The notes under the pieces are model-generated. The model had not been told where the DNA came from and searched no databases. It saw nothing but the letters and a program-made list of their open reading frames with translations. Below are positions 50,156 to 58,808 of a DNA stretch of 62,365 nt, one piece after another; within the stretch, counting starts at the first letter, position 1; the number at the start of each line of letters is the position of its first letter. The position numbers and the translations under genes were made by a program. Source of the stretch: Pseudonocardia kujensis (GTDB lineage Bacteria; Actinomycetota; Actinomycetes; Mycobacteriales; Pseudonocardiaceae); the NCBI RefSeq assembly GCF_021283305.1, contig NZ_JAJSOK010000042.1:1-62365 (forward strand), in the 5' to 3' direction.

Positions 50156-51091
50156 GTGTCCGCTCCCAGCACGTCCCCGGTCGCCCTCACCTGCGCCGAC
50201 CTCCCGGCCCCGCTGACGGCCGCGCCGTCGGACTCGGCGGTGCACCACGTCCGCGCCGCCCTCGACCTGCGCCTGCGAGCCCTGCTCGCGCACGACCCGG
50301 GCACCCGGGAGGGCAGCGACATCGAGGACCTGCACCAGATGCGGGTCGCGGTGCGGCGGATGCGGGCAGCGCTGAAGGCGGCCCGCCCGCTGCTGGACCG
50401 CACCTGGGCCGACGGGCTGCGCGCCGAGCTCGGGTGGCTCGGCCGGGCCCTCGGGCCGGTGCGCGACCTGGACGTCCTGCTGCTGCGGCTGCGCGGTGAG
50501 ATCGCGACCCTCCCCGCACGGGAGCAGGCGACCGGCGAGCAGCTCGTCGCCGCCCTCGACGCCGAACGCGAGGACGCGCGGGCCGCCATGCTGGCGGTGC
50601 TGGAGTCCGGCCGCTACCGGGCCCTGCTCGAGCGGCTGGCCGACGCGATCCGGCTGCCGCTGCCGACTCCCTCGGCCACCCAGGCGCAGCCCGAGCTGAT
50701 CGACCTGGTGCGCGCGGAGGTGCGCCGGCTGCGCAAGGCGGTGCGCCGCGCCGGCGACGACCCGCCGGACCAGACGCTGCACGACCTGCGGATCCTCGGC
50801 AAGCGGGTGCGCTACACCGGCGAGCTGGTGGAGCCCATGCTCGGCGCGACGGTGAAGCGGCTGCTCAGGGCGACCGCGGGCCTCCAGGAGGTGCTCGGCG
50901 ACCACCAGGACGCGTGCGTGGCCGAGGAGCGCATCCGCGCGCTGCTCGACGGCCTCGGCGAGTACCCCGACGCACACGTCGTGTTCGTGGCGGGCCGGCT
51001 CGTCGAGCGGGAGCGGGCCCGGGCGACCGAGAAGCGCGCCGAGTGGTGGGCGGCGTGGGAGCACGTCGCCGCGCGCGCCGCCGAGATCTGA
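50156..51091 (+). CDS. CHAD domain protein
   Basis: 311 residues from GTG. The CHAD helical bundle shows the conserved basic and His residues: DLHQMRVAVRRMRAALKAARPLL, LRDL-like VRDLDVLLLRLR, and LHDLRILGKRVRYTGEL. These positively charged helices bind polyphosphate in characterised members. No CYTH partner domain or gene is adjacent. It converges on dapC with a 20-bp gap. Confidence 0.88.
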   Translation: MSAPSTSPVALTCADLPAPLTAAPSDSAVHHVRAALDLRLRALLAHDPGTREGSDIEDLHQMRVAVRRMRAALKAARPLLDRTWADGLRAELGWLGRALGPVRDLDVLLLRLRGEIATLPAREQATGEQLVAALDAEREDARAAMLAVLESGRYRALLERLADAIRLPLPTPSATQAQPELIDLVRAEVRRLRKAVRRAGDDPPDQTLHDLRILGKRVRYTGELVEPMLGATVKRLLRATAGLQEVLGDHQDACVAEERIRALLDGLGEYPDAHVVFVAGRLVERERARATEKRAEWWAAWEHVAARAAEI

Positions 51092-51111
51092 CGAGCGGGG
51101 GGCGGAAGGTC

Positions 51112-52230
51112 TCAGCCCTCGAGCCGCCGCACCGCCTCGTCGATCCGCTCGTCCGTGGCCGTGAGGGCGATCCGGACGTGCTGCGCGCCCGCGGGCCCGT
51201 AGAACTCGCCCGGCGCGCACAGGATCCCGCGCTCGGCCAGCGACCGGACGGTGTCCCGGCAGGGGCGGCCCTCGGTCGTCCACAGGTAGAGCCCGGCCTC
51301 GGAGTGGTCGATCCGGTAGCCGGCGCGCTCGAGGGCGCACCGCAGCCGGGTCCGCCGCTTCTCGTAGATCTTCACCTGCTCGGCGACGTGGGCGTCGTCC
51401 GCCGCCGCCGCCGCGAGCGCCGCCTGCACCGGGAACGGCACGATCATGCCGGCGTGCTTGCGGATCTCCAGGAGCGTCTTCACCAGCGCCGCGTCGCCCG
51501 CGACGAACGCCGCTCGATAGCCCGCCAGGTTCGACGTCTTGGACATCGAGTGCACGGCCAGCAGGCCCTCGTGCCGGCCCTGGCTCACCTCGGGCGAGAG
51601 CACCGAGGCGACCGGCGCGCCGAAGGACAGGCCCAGGTAGCACTCGTCGGAGGCCACGACCGCGCCGACGGCCCGCGCGGCGTCGACGGCGGCGCGGAGG
51701 GCGGGGGCGTCGAGCACCCGCCCCGTGGGGTTCGACGGCGAGTTCAGCCAGACCAGCTTCGTGCCGGTGGGCGGGGCCTCCCCGTCGGCCAGCCGGACCA
51801 CGGTGGCACCGGCGAGCAGCGCGCCCACCTCGTAGGTCGGGTAGGCCAGCTCGGGCACCGCGACGACGTCACCGGTGCCGAGGCCGAGCAGCGTCGGCAG
51901 CCAGGCGACCAGCTCCTTGGAGCCGATCGTGGGCAGCACCGCGGCCGGGTCGGCCCCCGCGACCCCGAAGCGGCGGGTCAGCGAGTCCGCGATCGCCTCG
52001 CGCAGCGAGTCGGGCCCGTAGGTGGTCGGGTAGCCGGGCTCGTCCGCGGCCGGGCCGGTCAGGGCGGCACGGACGACGGCCGGGACCGGGTCGACCGGCG
52101 TGCCGACCGAGAGGTCAACGATGCCGCCGGGGTGGCCGGCGGCGAGCGCCTTGACCTCGGCGAGGGAGTCCCAGGGGAAGTCGGGGAGCGCGATGCCCCG
52201 CCGAGGGTTCGCTCGCTGCCGCTCGCTCAC
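51112..52230 (-). CDS. dapC: N-succinyldiaminopimelate aminotransferase
   Basis: 372 residues from GTG at 52230. Fold-type I aminotransferase motifs: PELAYPTYEVGALLAG, WLNSPSNPTGRVLD, SDECYLGLSFG, and HSMSKTSNLAGYRAAFVAGD with the PLP Lys. The gene starts inside the ferredoxin stop, the fdxC-dapC order known from mycobacteria (Rv1177-Rv1178). It converts N-succinyl-2-amino-6-ketopimelate to N-succinyl-diaminopimelate with glutamate. Confidence 0.9.
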   Translation of the reverse strand: MSERQRANPRRGIALPDFPWDSLAEVKALAAGHPGGIVDLSVGTPVDPVPAVVRAALTGPAADEPGYPTTYGPDSLREAIADSLTRRFGVAGADPAAVLPTIGSKELVAWLPTLLGLGTGDVVAVPELAYPTYEVGALLAGATVVRLADGEAPPTGTKLVWLNSPSNPTGRVLDAPALRAAVDAARAVGAVVASDECYLGLSFGAPVASVLSPEVSQGRHEGLLAVHSMSKTSNLAGYRAAFVAGDAALVKTLLEIRKHAGMIVPFPVQAALAAAAADDAHVAEQVKIYEKRRTRLRCALERAGYRIDHSEAGLYLWTTEGRPCRDTVRSLAERGILCAPGEFYGPAGAQHVRIALTATDERIDEAVRRLEG

Positions 52231-52553
52231 TCGTCGTGCTCGACCGGCGCCATGCTCTTGATCGGCTCCGGGTCGGCCTCGGTCAGCCCGACCTTCGAGG
52301 CGCCGCCGGGCGAGCCCAGCTCCTCGAAGAAGTCCGCGTTGGCCTTGGTGTACGCACCCCACTGGTCCGGGACGTCGTCCTCGTAGTAGATGGCCTCGAC
52401 CGGGCAGACCGGCTCGCAGGCACCGCAGTCGACGCACTCGTCGGGGTGGATGTAGAGCATGCGGGCGCCCTCGTAGATGCAGTCCACGGGACATTCCTCG
52501 ATGCACGCCTTGTCCTTGAGGTCCACACAGGGCTCGGCGATCACGTACGTCAC
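52227..52553 (-). CDS. fdxC: 7Fe ferredoxin (FdxC type)
   Basis: 108 residues from GTG at 52553, with GGAGGA close upstream. The first cluster ligands are in PCVDLKDKACIEECPVDCI, and the [4Fe-4S] motif is CVDCGACEPVCP. This 3Fe-4S/4Fe-4S arrangement is typical of actinobacterial FdxA/FdxC, soluble electron carriers for P450s and other oxidoreductases. The C-terminal ~40 residues are acidic. Confidence 0.92.
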   Translation of the reverse strand: MTYVIAEPCVDLKDKACIEECPVDCIYEGARMLYIHPDECVDCGACEPVCPVEAIYYEDDVPDQWGAYTKANADFFEELGSPGGASKVGLTEADPEPIKSMAPVEHDE

Positions 52554-52655
52554 GGAAGGTCCTCCACAAGCGGGGCGCTGTTCTGGCGCGGGCGTTCTCC
52601 GTGGCAGGTTAACCCGCGGGTACCCACTCACACACGGGAAGGCAAGCCTCACTCG

Positions 52656-53651
52656 ATGGTCCCAGACGAGCACTCCGGGCGGCCCGGGATCGCCGCGAAG
52701 ATCGACGCCGCCCTGGGCGAGCGGGTCGCGCTCCGGCACCGGATCGGCGAACGCGAGGGCCGCCCGCTCTACACCGACGCCGTCGGCCCGCTGTCCGACG
52801 GCGGCGCGGGCACGGTCGTCGTCGACACCCGGAAGGGGCCGGTGCGGGTCGAGCGCGCGGCGGTCGTTGCGGTGCGGGTCGTCCCGCCCGCCCCTGGCCG
52901 CCGGGCCTCGTGGAGTGCGGTGTCCCGCCTGGAGAACCTGTGTGCCGACGCCTGGCCCGCCGTCGTCGAGGAGCCGCTGGGCGGGTGGCGGCTGCGCGCG
53001 GCCGGCGGGTTCACCGGACGGGCGAACTCGGCGCTGGCCGTCGGCGACCCGGGCCTGCCGATCCCCACCGCGCTCGAGCGGGTCCTGGGGTTCGCCGCCG
53101 ATCACGGCCTCGTCCCGCGGCTGCAGACGCCGATGGGATCGCCCTGGTCCGAGGCCGCGCGGCGGGAGGGCTGGGTGCTCGACGGCGGCCACCAGGCCGG
53201 GCCGGAGGTCGCGGTCCTGGTGGCGGATCTCACGGCGCTGGCGGCCCGGTCGACCGTCCCGGTCGAGCTCACGACCCGCCCGACGGAGGGCTGGTGGGCC
53301 GTCGTCGGCGCGCCGGAGAGCGACGCGGAGCGACACGTCCTCACCGCGGCGGCCCGACCGGGCTTCGCCGTGGCCCGGGCGGCGGACGGGAAACCCACGG
53401 GAGCGGTCCGGGCGGCCGTCGTCGAGGACCACCTGCACCTGTCCCGGCTCGCGACCCTGCCCGGGTCCCGACGGCAGGGGGTCGGCACCGCGCTGACCGC
53501 GGCCGCGGCCGCGTGGGGCCGGGAGCAGGGCGCCCGCTGGGCGGTGCTGCAGGTCAACCTGCAGAACCACGGCGCCCGCGCCTTCTGGGCGCGGCTGGGC
53601 TGCACCGAGCACCACCGCTACCACTACCTCGGGCCGGGCCGGGCCGGTTAG
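52656..53651 (+). CDS. GNAT family N-acetyltransferase (Rv0428c-like)
   Basis: 331 residues from ATG. The N-terminal ~90 residues form a small beta domain. GWRLRAAGGFTGRANSALAVGDPG follows, and a C-terminal GNAT fold ends with the acetyl-CoA loop LATLPGSRRQGVGTALT and the NLQNHGARAFWARLGC motif. This architecture recalls the Rv0428c acetyltransferase family. The substrate is unknown. It diverges from fdxC, and its stop overlaps that of the next, convergent gene by 4 bp. Confidence 0.85.
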   Translation: MVPDEHSGRPGIAAKIDAALGERVALRHRIGEREGRPLYTDAVGPLSDGGAGTVVVDTRKGPVRVERAAVVAVRVVPPAPGRRASWSAVSRLENLCADAWPAVVEEPLGGWRLRAAGGFTGRANSALAVGDPGLPIPTALERVLGFAADHGLVPRLQTPMGSPWSEAARREGWVLDGGHQAGPEVAVLVADLTALAARSTVPVELTTRPTEGWWAVVGAPESDAERHVLTAAARPGFAVARAADGKPTGAVRAAVVEDHLHLSRLATLPGSRRQGVGTALTAAAAAWGREQGARWAVLQVNLQNHGARAFWARLGCTEHHRYHYLGPGRAG

Positions 53652-54409
53652 ACCTTGGCGAGCCCCCGGCCCGCGAGCCAGCGCTGCGCCTCGCGGGCGG
53701 CGCGCTTGAGCCCGGACCACTCGCCGAGGTACTTCCCCAGCACCCCGACGACCGGGAGCATGCCGAGCGCCTCGTGGTAGAAGCGGCCGTGCGGGCGCTT
53801 GTCGAGCTCGTCCTCGACCGAGTAGAGCGCCCGGCCGAGCCGCCACACCGCGGAGCCGATCCTCGCCGCGGTCGGCCGGCTCCCCTTCGCCAGGTCGCCC
53901 TCGATCTCGGCGGCGCGGGCGTCCGCGGCGGCGTCCTCGGCGGCCGTCGGGCCGCCGCCCAGGTCCGGCCGGCGCCGGAACAGCACCCAGGCCAGCAGCG
54001 ACACGAGGTGGTCCTCGTCCGTGACGCCGTGCTCGCCGGCCACCGCGACCAGCAGCATCCCCTGCGCCGCGGCGCCGATCGCCGCCCCGACCGGCAGCGT
54101 GCGGGCCAGCGCGCCGCCCAGGCCGGGGATCGCGGCGACCCCGGTGGCGAACCGGCCGACCCGGTAGATCCACCAGCGCTGCCGCGCGGCCACGTCCATC
54201 CGGGCCCAGGCCGCGGTGCCGGGCACCGGGGCGGCGGCCAGCGCGTCGAGGATCCTGTCCCGGGTGGAGCGCTCGCCGTCGTCGCCGGCGCGGCCGCGCA
54301 GGCCGAAGGGGTCGGAGTCGCGCAGCGCCGACAGGATCGGCCGGGTGGCCCGCACGAAGGGCCGCAGGATCCCGACGACCGCCGCGTCGGGGATGGGTCC
54401 GTCGCTCAC
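53648..54409 (-). CDS. Uncharacterised protein with hydrophobic central segment
   Basis: 253 residues from GTG at 54409. I do not recognise a family. The centre (~85-130) is rich in small hydrophobic residues (GVAAIPGLGGALARTLPVGAAIGAAAQGMLLVAVAGEHG), suggesting membrane association. The rest is helical and charged, with the DLAKGSRPTAARIGSAVWRLGRALYSVEDELD segment near the C-terminus. It starts within the stop of the gene for the small membrane protein and belongs to the mshB operon. Confidence 0.7.
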   Translation of the reverse strand: MSDGPIPDAAVVGILRPFVRATRPILSALRDSDPFGLRGRAGDDGERSTRDRILDALAAAPVPGTAAWARMDVAARQRWWIYRVGRFATGVAAIPGLGGALARTLPVGAAIGAAAQGMLLVAVAGEHGVTDEDHLVSLLAWVLFRRRPDLGGGPTAAEDAAADARAAEIEGDLAKGSRPTAARIGSAVWRLGRALYSVEDELDKRPHGRFYHEALGMLPVVGVLGKYLGEWSGLKRAAREAQRWLAGRGLAKV

Positions 54410-54813
54410 GACCGGATCATCCCGTGCGGGTCGCCGTTGCGCTCGGTCGAGCGCCGAACACGCCGCCGGTCCGCGGCCTCGACGATCCTGCGCAACGGCA
54501 GCAGCCCGGCCAGCAGTCCCGCAACCAGCAGCAGGAGGGACTGCCAGGTCGCCGGCAGCAGCACGTCGCCGCCCGGGCCCGCGAACCCGAGCACCCCGAG
54601 GACCACGACCCAGACCACCAGCGGCGAGGCCGCCACGGCGGTGGCCGTCGAGACGTCCGCGGCTGCGTGGACGAGCCACGGCATCGTGAGCAGCACCAGC
54701 ACCGTGCCGACCGGGGCCGGGACCGACCCGATGTACAGCGGCTGGAGCAGCAGTTCCAGGGCCGCCAGCAGGGCCGCCGCCACCAGCACCGCCGCGAGCG
54801 TGAGCCACCGCAT
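54406..54813 (-). CDS. Small integral membrane protein (Rv1171-like)
   Basis: 135 residues with about four hydrophobic helices (LTLAAVLVAAALLAALELLL; APVGTVLVLLTMPWLVHAA; ASPLVVWVVVLGVLGF; SLLLLVAGLLAGLLPL). The C-terminus is Arg-rich. It shares one base with the mshB stop. A membrane protein also follows mshB in M. tuberculosis (Rv1171). The function is unknown. Confidence 0.78.
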   Translation of the reverse strand: MRWLTLAAVLVAAALLAALELLLQPLYIGSVPAPVGTVLVLLTMPWLVHAAADVSTATAVAASPLVVWVVVLGVLGFAGPGGDVLLPATWQSLLLLVAGLLAGLLPLRRIVEAADRRRVRRSTERNGDPHGMIRS

Positions 54814-55709
54814 CAGTCGAGCCCCGCGAACAGGTCGTCGGCGGGGGCCGGGCCCGCCCCCGACGCCAGCGCGTACTCCTCGACCTCGATCAGCGGCTGC
54901 GCGACGTCGTTGCTCATCGCGAACGCCACGGCGCCGTCCTGCTCCCACACCGCGATCTGGGTGGCGTGGGCCCGCATCGCCGCGACGAGCGCGGCCCGGT
55001 GCGCCGACACGTCCAGCCGGGTCGTGACGACGTCGTCGGGCGCGCTGGGCAGCTCGTCCGGCTCGGGGATCCGGAACGGCATGCCGGGCAGGCCCTCGAT
55101 CGCCGCCAGCCCGGCGTCGAGCGCGGAGCGGGACCGGACCGCGTGGAACACCCGCGCGACGAACTCGGGCCGGGCCTTCGCGGCGGCCATGGTGAGGGCG
55201 TGGGCGCGGACGTGGTCGGGATGCCCGTAGCCGCCGTCGTCGGCGTAGGACACCACGACCTGCGGCTGCAGCGCGTCGACGACGGCGAGCAGCTGCGCGA
55301 GCTGCTCGTCGAACGCCCCGGGCGCGGCGAGGGCCCGCGGGTGCAGCACGGCCGGGGTGAGCGCGCGGGTGCCCTCGCCGTGCTCCATGCCGCTGTCCCG
55401 CCAGCGCCCGAGCCCGCCCAGGAACCGGTGCTCCGGGCTGCCCAGCGCCGCGAGCGCGCCGGCCAGCTCGTGCACCCGGTAGCCGCCGAGCTGGTCGCCG
55501 CGGTCCGGAGCGAGCTCGCGCAGCTCCGGCGGGATGACCTCGCCCTCCTCGCCCAGCGAACACGTCAGGACGACGCAGGCCGTGTCGGGGTCGGTGGCGT
55601 ACCGGGCGATGGCGCCGCCGGTGGTCAGGGTCTCGTCGTCGGGATGCGCGTGGACGAACAGCACCCGGCGGGCAGGGAGCGCGGGAAACGCAGGGAACAC
55701 GGGCGACAC
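54813..55709 (-). CDS. mshB: N-acetyl-1-D-myo-inositol-2-amino-2-deoxy-alpha-D-glucopyranoside deacetylase
   Basis: 298 residues. LmbE-like metal motifs are present: AHPDDE (~21-26) with the zinc His and catalytic Asp, and GYGHPDHVRAH with the further metal His. A long insertion typical of MshB over simple LmbE proteins is seen (EEGEVIPPELRELAPDRGDQLGGYRVHEL). It deacetylates GlcNAc-inositol in mycothiol synthesis, the actinobacterial low-molecular-weight thiol. It is the first gene of a three-gene coupled set. Confidence 0.92.
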   Translation of the reverse strand: MSPVFPAFPALPARRVLFVHAHPDDETLTTGGAIARYATDPDTACVVLTCSLGEEGEVIPPELRELAPDRGDQLGGYRVHELAGALAALGSPEHRFLGGLGRWRDSGMEHGEGTRALTPAVLHPRALAAPGAFDEQLAQLLAVVDALQPQVVVSYADDGGYGHPDHVRAHALTMAAAKARPEFVARVFHAVRSRSALDAGLAAIEGLPGMPFRIPEPDELPSAPDDVVTTRLDVSAHRAALVAAMRAHATQIAVWEQDGAVAFAMSNDVAQPLIEVEEYALASGAGPAPADDLFAGLD

Positions 55710-55726
55710 CGCGGGAGCCTACGTCC

Positions 55727-56758
55727 TCACAGCAGCGCCCTGCGCTCGGCGTAGTGGCAGGACACCGGGTGCCCCTGCCCCCGCTCGACGAGGGCCGGCG
55801 GCTCCTCCACGCAGCGCGTCCGCTCCGCGTCGGACAGCTCGTTCGCGAACTTCGGGCAGCGGGTCCGGAACCGGCAGCCCGACGGCGGGTTGGCCGGGCT
55901 GGGCAGGTCCCCGACCACCGTGATCCGCTCCCGGGCCCGCTCCTTGCGCGGGTCGGGCAGCGGGATCGCCGAGATCAGCGCCTGCGTGTACGGGTGGGCG
56001 GGGCCCGCGAACAGCTCCTCGGCCGTCCCGGTCTCCACGATCGAGCCCAGGTACATGACCGCGATCCGGTCCGCGATGTGCCGCACCACCGACAGGTCGT
56101 GGCTCACGAACAGGTAGGACAGGTCCAGCTCGGACTGCAGCTCGTCGAGCAGGTTGAGCACGCCGGCCTGGATGGAGACGTCGAGGGCCGAGACCGGCTC
56201 GTCGAGCACCAGCAGCTTGGGGCGCAGGGCGAGCGCGCGGGCGATGCCGATGCGCTGCCGCTGGCCGCCGGAGAACTCGTGGGCGTACCGGTTGCCGTGC
56301 TCGGGCTTGAGCCCGACGGTCTGCATCAGCCGCCGCACCCGGTCGCGGCCGCCGTCGGAGTACAGGCCGTGGATCCGCAACGGCTCGGCGATGATCTCGT
56401 TGACGGGCAGCCGCGGGTCCAGCGAGGCGTACGGGTCCTGGAACACGATCTGCAGCTCGCGGCGCAGCCCGCGCATCTCGCCGCGGCCGATCTTCGTGAG
56501 GTCCTGGCCCTTGTAGAGCACCTCGCCCGAGGTCGCGGGCAGCAGGTTGAGCACCACCCGCGCGGTCGTGGACTTGCCGCAGCCGGACTCGCCGACCAGG
56601 CCGAGGGTCTCCCCCTCGCCGATGTCGAACGAGACGTCGGAGACGGCCTGCACCGCGCCGATCTGCCGGCGGATCAGGCCCTTCGAGCGGATCGGGAAGT
56701 GCTTGACGACGTTGCGGACGCTCAGCAGCGTCCGCGTGCCCTGCTCCACCGTGGTCAT
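55727..56758 (-). CDS. dppF: Peptide ABC transporter ATP-binding protein (DppF type)
   Basis: 343 residues from ATG at 56758, overlapping the dppD stop by 4 bp. Walker A GESGCGKST, signature FSGGQRQRIGIARA, Walker B LLVLDEPVSALD, and the C-terminal oligopeptide-transporter domain with CRFRTRCPKF and CHYAE cysteines. It is one of the two ATPases of the importer. Confidence 0.9.
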   Translation of the reverse strand: MTTVEQGTRTLLSVRNVVKHFPIRSKGLIRRQIGAVQAVSDVSFDIGEGETLGLVGESGCGKSTTARVVLNLLPATSGEVLYKGQDLTKIGRGEMRGLRRELQIVFQDPYASLDPRLPVNEIIAEPLRIHGLYSDGGRDRVRRLMQTVGLKPEHGNRYAHEFSGGQRQRIGIARALALRPKLLVLDEPVSALDVSIQAGVLNLLDELQSELDLSYLFVSHDLSVVRHIADRIAVMYLGSIVETGTAEELFAGPAHPYTQALISAIPLPDPRKERARERITVVGDLPSPANPPSGCRFRTRCPKFANELSDAERTRCVEEPPALVERGQGHPVSCHYAERRALL

Positions 56759-57885
56759 GCGCGGGCCTCCCCGTCGGTTCCGGCGCCCTCGGCCGCTGCG
56801 GCGAGCCCGGCGAGCGCCTCGTGGTCGGCGACCTCGCTGGCGAACACGTCCGTCGCCTCCTGGCCCGCGAGCGTCTCGGCGTAGTGGCAGGCGGCGAGGT
56901 GGCCGGGACCGGTCGTCACGCGCAGCTCCGGCTCGCTCTCGTCGCACCGCGCGGTGTGCTTGGGGCAGCGCGGCCCGAACGGGCAGCCCGGCGGCATGTT
57001 GACGACCGACGGCGGCGCCCCCGGGATCGGGGTGAGCCGCTCGCTGGGTCGGTCGAGCCGGGGCAGGCTGCCGAGCAGGCCGAGTGTGTAGGGCATCCGC
57101 GGGGTGTAGAACACGTCCTCCGCGGTGCCGACCTCGACCGGCTTGCCGGCGTACATCACCATCACCCGGTCCGCCTGGCCCGCGATCACGCCCAGGTCGT
57201 GGGTGATCAGCACCATCGCGGCACCGGTCTCGTCCTGCGCCGCGGCCAGGGCCTCGAGGATCTGGGCCTGGACGGTGACGTCGAGCGCGGTGGTCGGCTC
57301 GTCGGCGATGATCACGTCCGGGTCGTTGGCCATGGCGATCGCGATGACCACGCGCTGCCGCATGCCGCCCGAGAGCTCGTGCGGGTAGGAGCTCGCCCGG
57401 TCCTTCGCGTTCGGGATCCGGACCTTGTCGAGCAGCTCGACGGCGCGCTCCGTGGCCGCCTGCTTCGAGACGTCGTGGTGCGCGCGGACGGCCTCGGCGA
57501 TCTGCGCCCCGACCGTGTAGACGGGGTTCAGCGAGGTCATCGGGTCCTGGAAGATCATCGCGATCCGGGAGCCCCGGACCCGGGTCATCTCCACCTCGGA
57601 CAGCGTGAGCAGGTCCCGGCCGTCGAACCGCACCGAGCCCTTGACCTGGGCGGTGTTCGGCAGCAGCCGCATCACGGCCATCGAGGTCACGGACTTGCCC
57701 GAGCCGGACTCGCCGACGATGCCCAGCACCTCGCCGCGGTGCAGCGCGTAGTCCACGCCGCGCACGGCGCGGACGGGCCCGTCCGCGCTCGGGAAGGTGA
57801 CGTCGAGGCCGGAGACCTCGAGCACGACGTCCCCGCGGACACCCCGCGCACCCGGCGCGGGCGACAGGTCGATCTCTTCGGCCAC
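56755..57885 (-). CDS. dppD: Peptide ABC transporter ATP-binding protein (DppD type)
   Basis: 376 residues from GTG at 57885. Walker A GESGSGKS, signature LSGGMRQRVVIAIA, Walker B VIIADEPTTALD, and the oligopeptide-type C-terminal domain (CPFGPRCPKH). An Ala/Glu-rich tail of ~40 residues is extra. The start shares one base with the dppC stop. It pairs with DppF. Confidence 0.9.
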   Translation of the reverse strand: MAEEIDLSPAPGARGVRGDVVLEVSGLDVTFPSADGPVRAVRGVDYALHRGEVLGIVGESGSGKSVTSMAVMRLLPNTAQVKGSVRFDGRDLLTLSEVEMTRVRGSRIAMIFQDPMTSLNPVYTVGAQIAEAVRAHHDVSKQAATERAVELLDKVRIPNAKDRASSYPHELSGGMRQRVVIAIAMANDPDVIIADEPTTALDVTVQAQILEALAAAQDETGAAMVLITHDLGVIAGQADRVMVMYAGKPVEVGTAEDVFYTPRMPYTLGLLGSLPRLDRPSERLTPIPGAPPSVVNMPPGCPFGPRCPKHTARCDESEPELRVTTGPGHLAACHYAETLAGQEATDVFASEVADHEALAGLAAAAEGAGTDGEARA

Positions 57886-58808
57886 TATTGACGCACCTTC
57901 GTCTGCTGTGGGTCGAACGCGTCACGCAGGCCGTCGCCGATGAAGTTGATCGTGAGCGCGATGATGATGATGAACAGGCCCGGGAAGTAGAACAGCCACG
58001 GCCGGGTGGTGAGCGCGGTCTGCGCCTCGCTGACGAGCAGGCCGAGCGAGGTGTCCGGCGGTGTGACGCCGAAGCCCAGGTAGGACAGCGAGGTCTCGAG
58101 CAGGATCGCCAACGCCACCAGGATCGTCAGGTTGACCAGGATGGAGCCCAGGGCGTTGGGCACGAGGTGGCGCAGGATGATCCGCGTGTCGCTCGCGCCG
58201 AGCGCCTTGGCGGCCTCGACGAACTCCTTCTCCCGCAGCGACAGCACCACACCGCGGGACACCCGGGACACGTAGGCCCAGTACAGCCCGGCGATGACCA
58301 GCGCGATCAGGTACCAGGAGCCGCCGAAGTTGTGCGAGAGCATCGCGGCCACGGCGATCAGCGGCAGCGTGAGCACCAGATCGGCGATGCGCATCATGAC
58401 CGTGTCGACCTTGCCGCCGAAGTACCCGGCGACGGAGCCCCACAGCGTGCCGACCAGCGTGGCCAGGACGGCGACGGACACCGAGACCTGCAGGGAGATC
58501 CGGGTGCCGCGCAGCACCTGCGCGAACTGGTCCCGACCCGCGGAGTCGGTGCCGAAGGGGTGGTCCCAGGACGGCGGGACGGAGTTGTCCGGCGTGTACT
58601 GCCCCGGGTCGTACTTCCAGAGCAGGCCGCCGACGTAGGCCAGCAGGATCAGCGCGACGAGCACGCCGAGGCTGACGACGGCCGCGCGGTGCTGCAGGAA
58701 GCGTCGGAGGACCAACTGCCCCTGGCTGCGCTCGGTGACCGTGAACTCGCGGTCCGGCGCCGCGGGCGCCGACCGGGTCCCCGGGGTCCGTGTCCGGGTG
58801 TCAGGCAT
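57885..58808 (-). CDS. dppC: Peptide ABC transporter permease (DppC type)
   Basis: 307 residues. A ~35-residue cytoplasmic N-terminus is followed by a first helix (AVVSLGVLVALILLAYVGGLLW), the external HPFGTDSAGRDQFAQVLRGTR loop typical of DppC/OppC, five more helices, and the EAA loop (EAAKALGASDTRIILRHLVPN). It overlaps dppB by 8 bp. Confidence 0.9.
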   Translation of the reverse strand: MPDTRTRTPGTRSAPAAPDREFTVTERSQGQLVLRRFLQHRAAVVSLGVLVALILLAYVGGLLWKYDPGQYTPDNSVPPSWDHPFGTDSAGRDQFAQVLRGTRISLQVSVSVAVLATLVGTLWGSVAGYFGGKVDTVMMRIADLVLTLPLIAVAAMLSHNFGGSWYLIALVIAGLYWAYVSRVSRGVVLSLREKEFVEAAKALGASDTRIILRHLVPNALGSILVNLTILVALAILLETSLSYLGFGVTPPDTSLGLLVSEAQTALTTRPWLFYFPGLFIIIIALTINFIGDGLRDAFDPQQTKVRQ

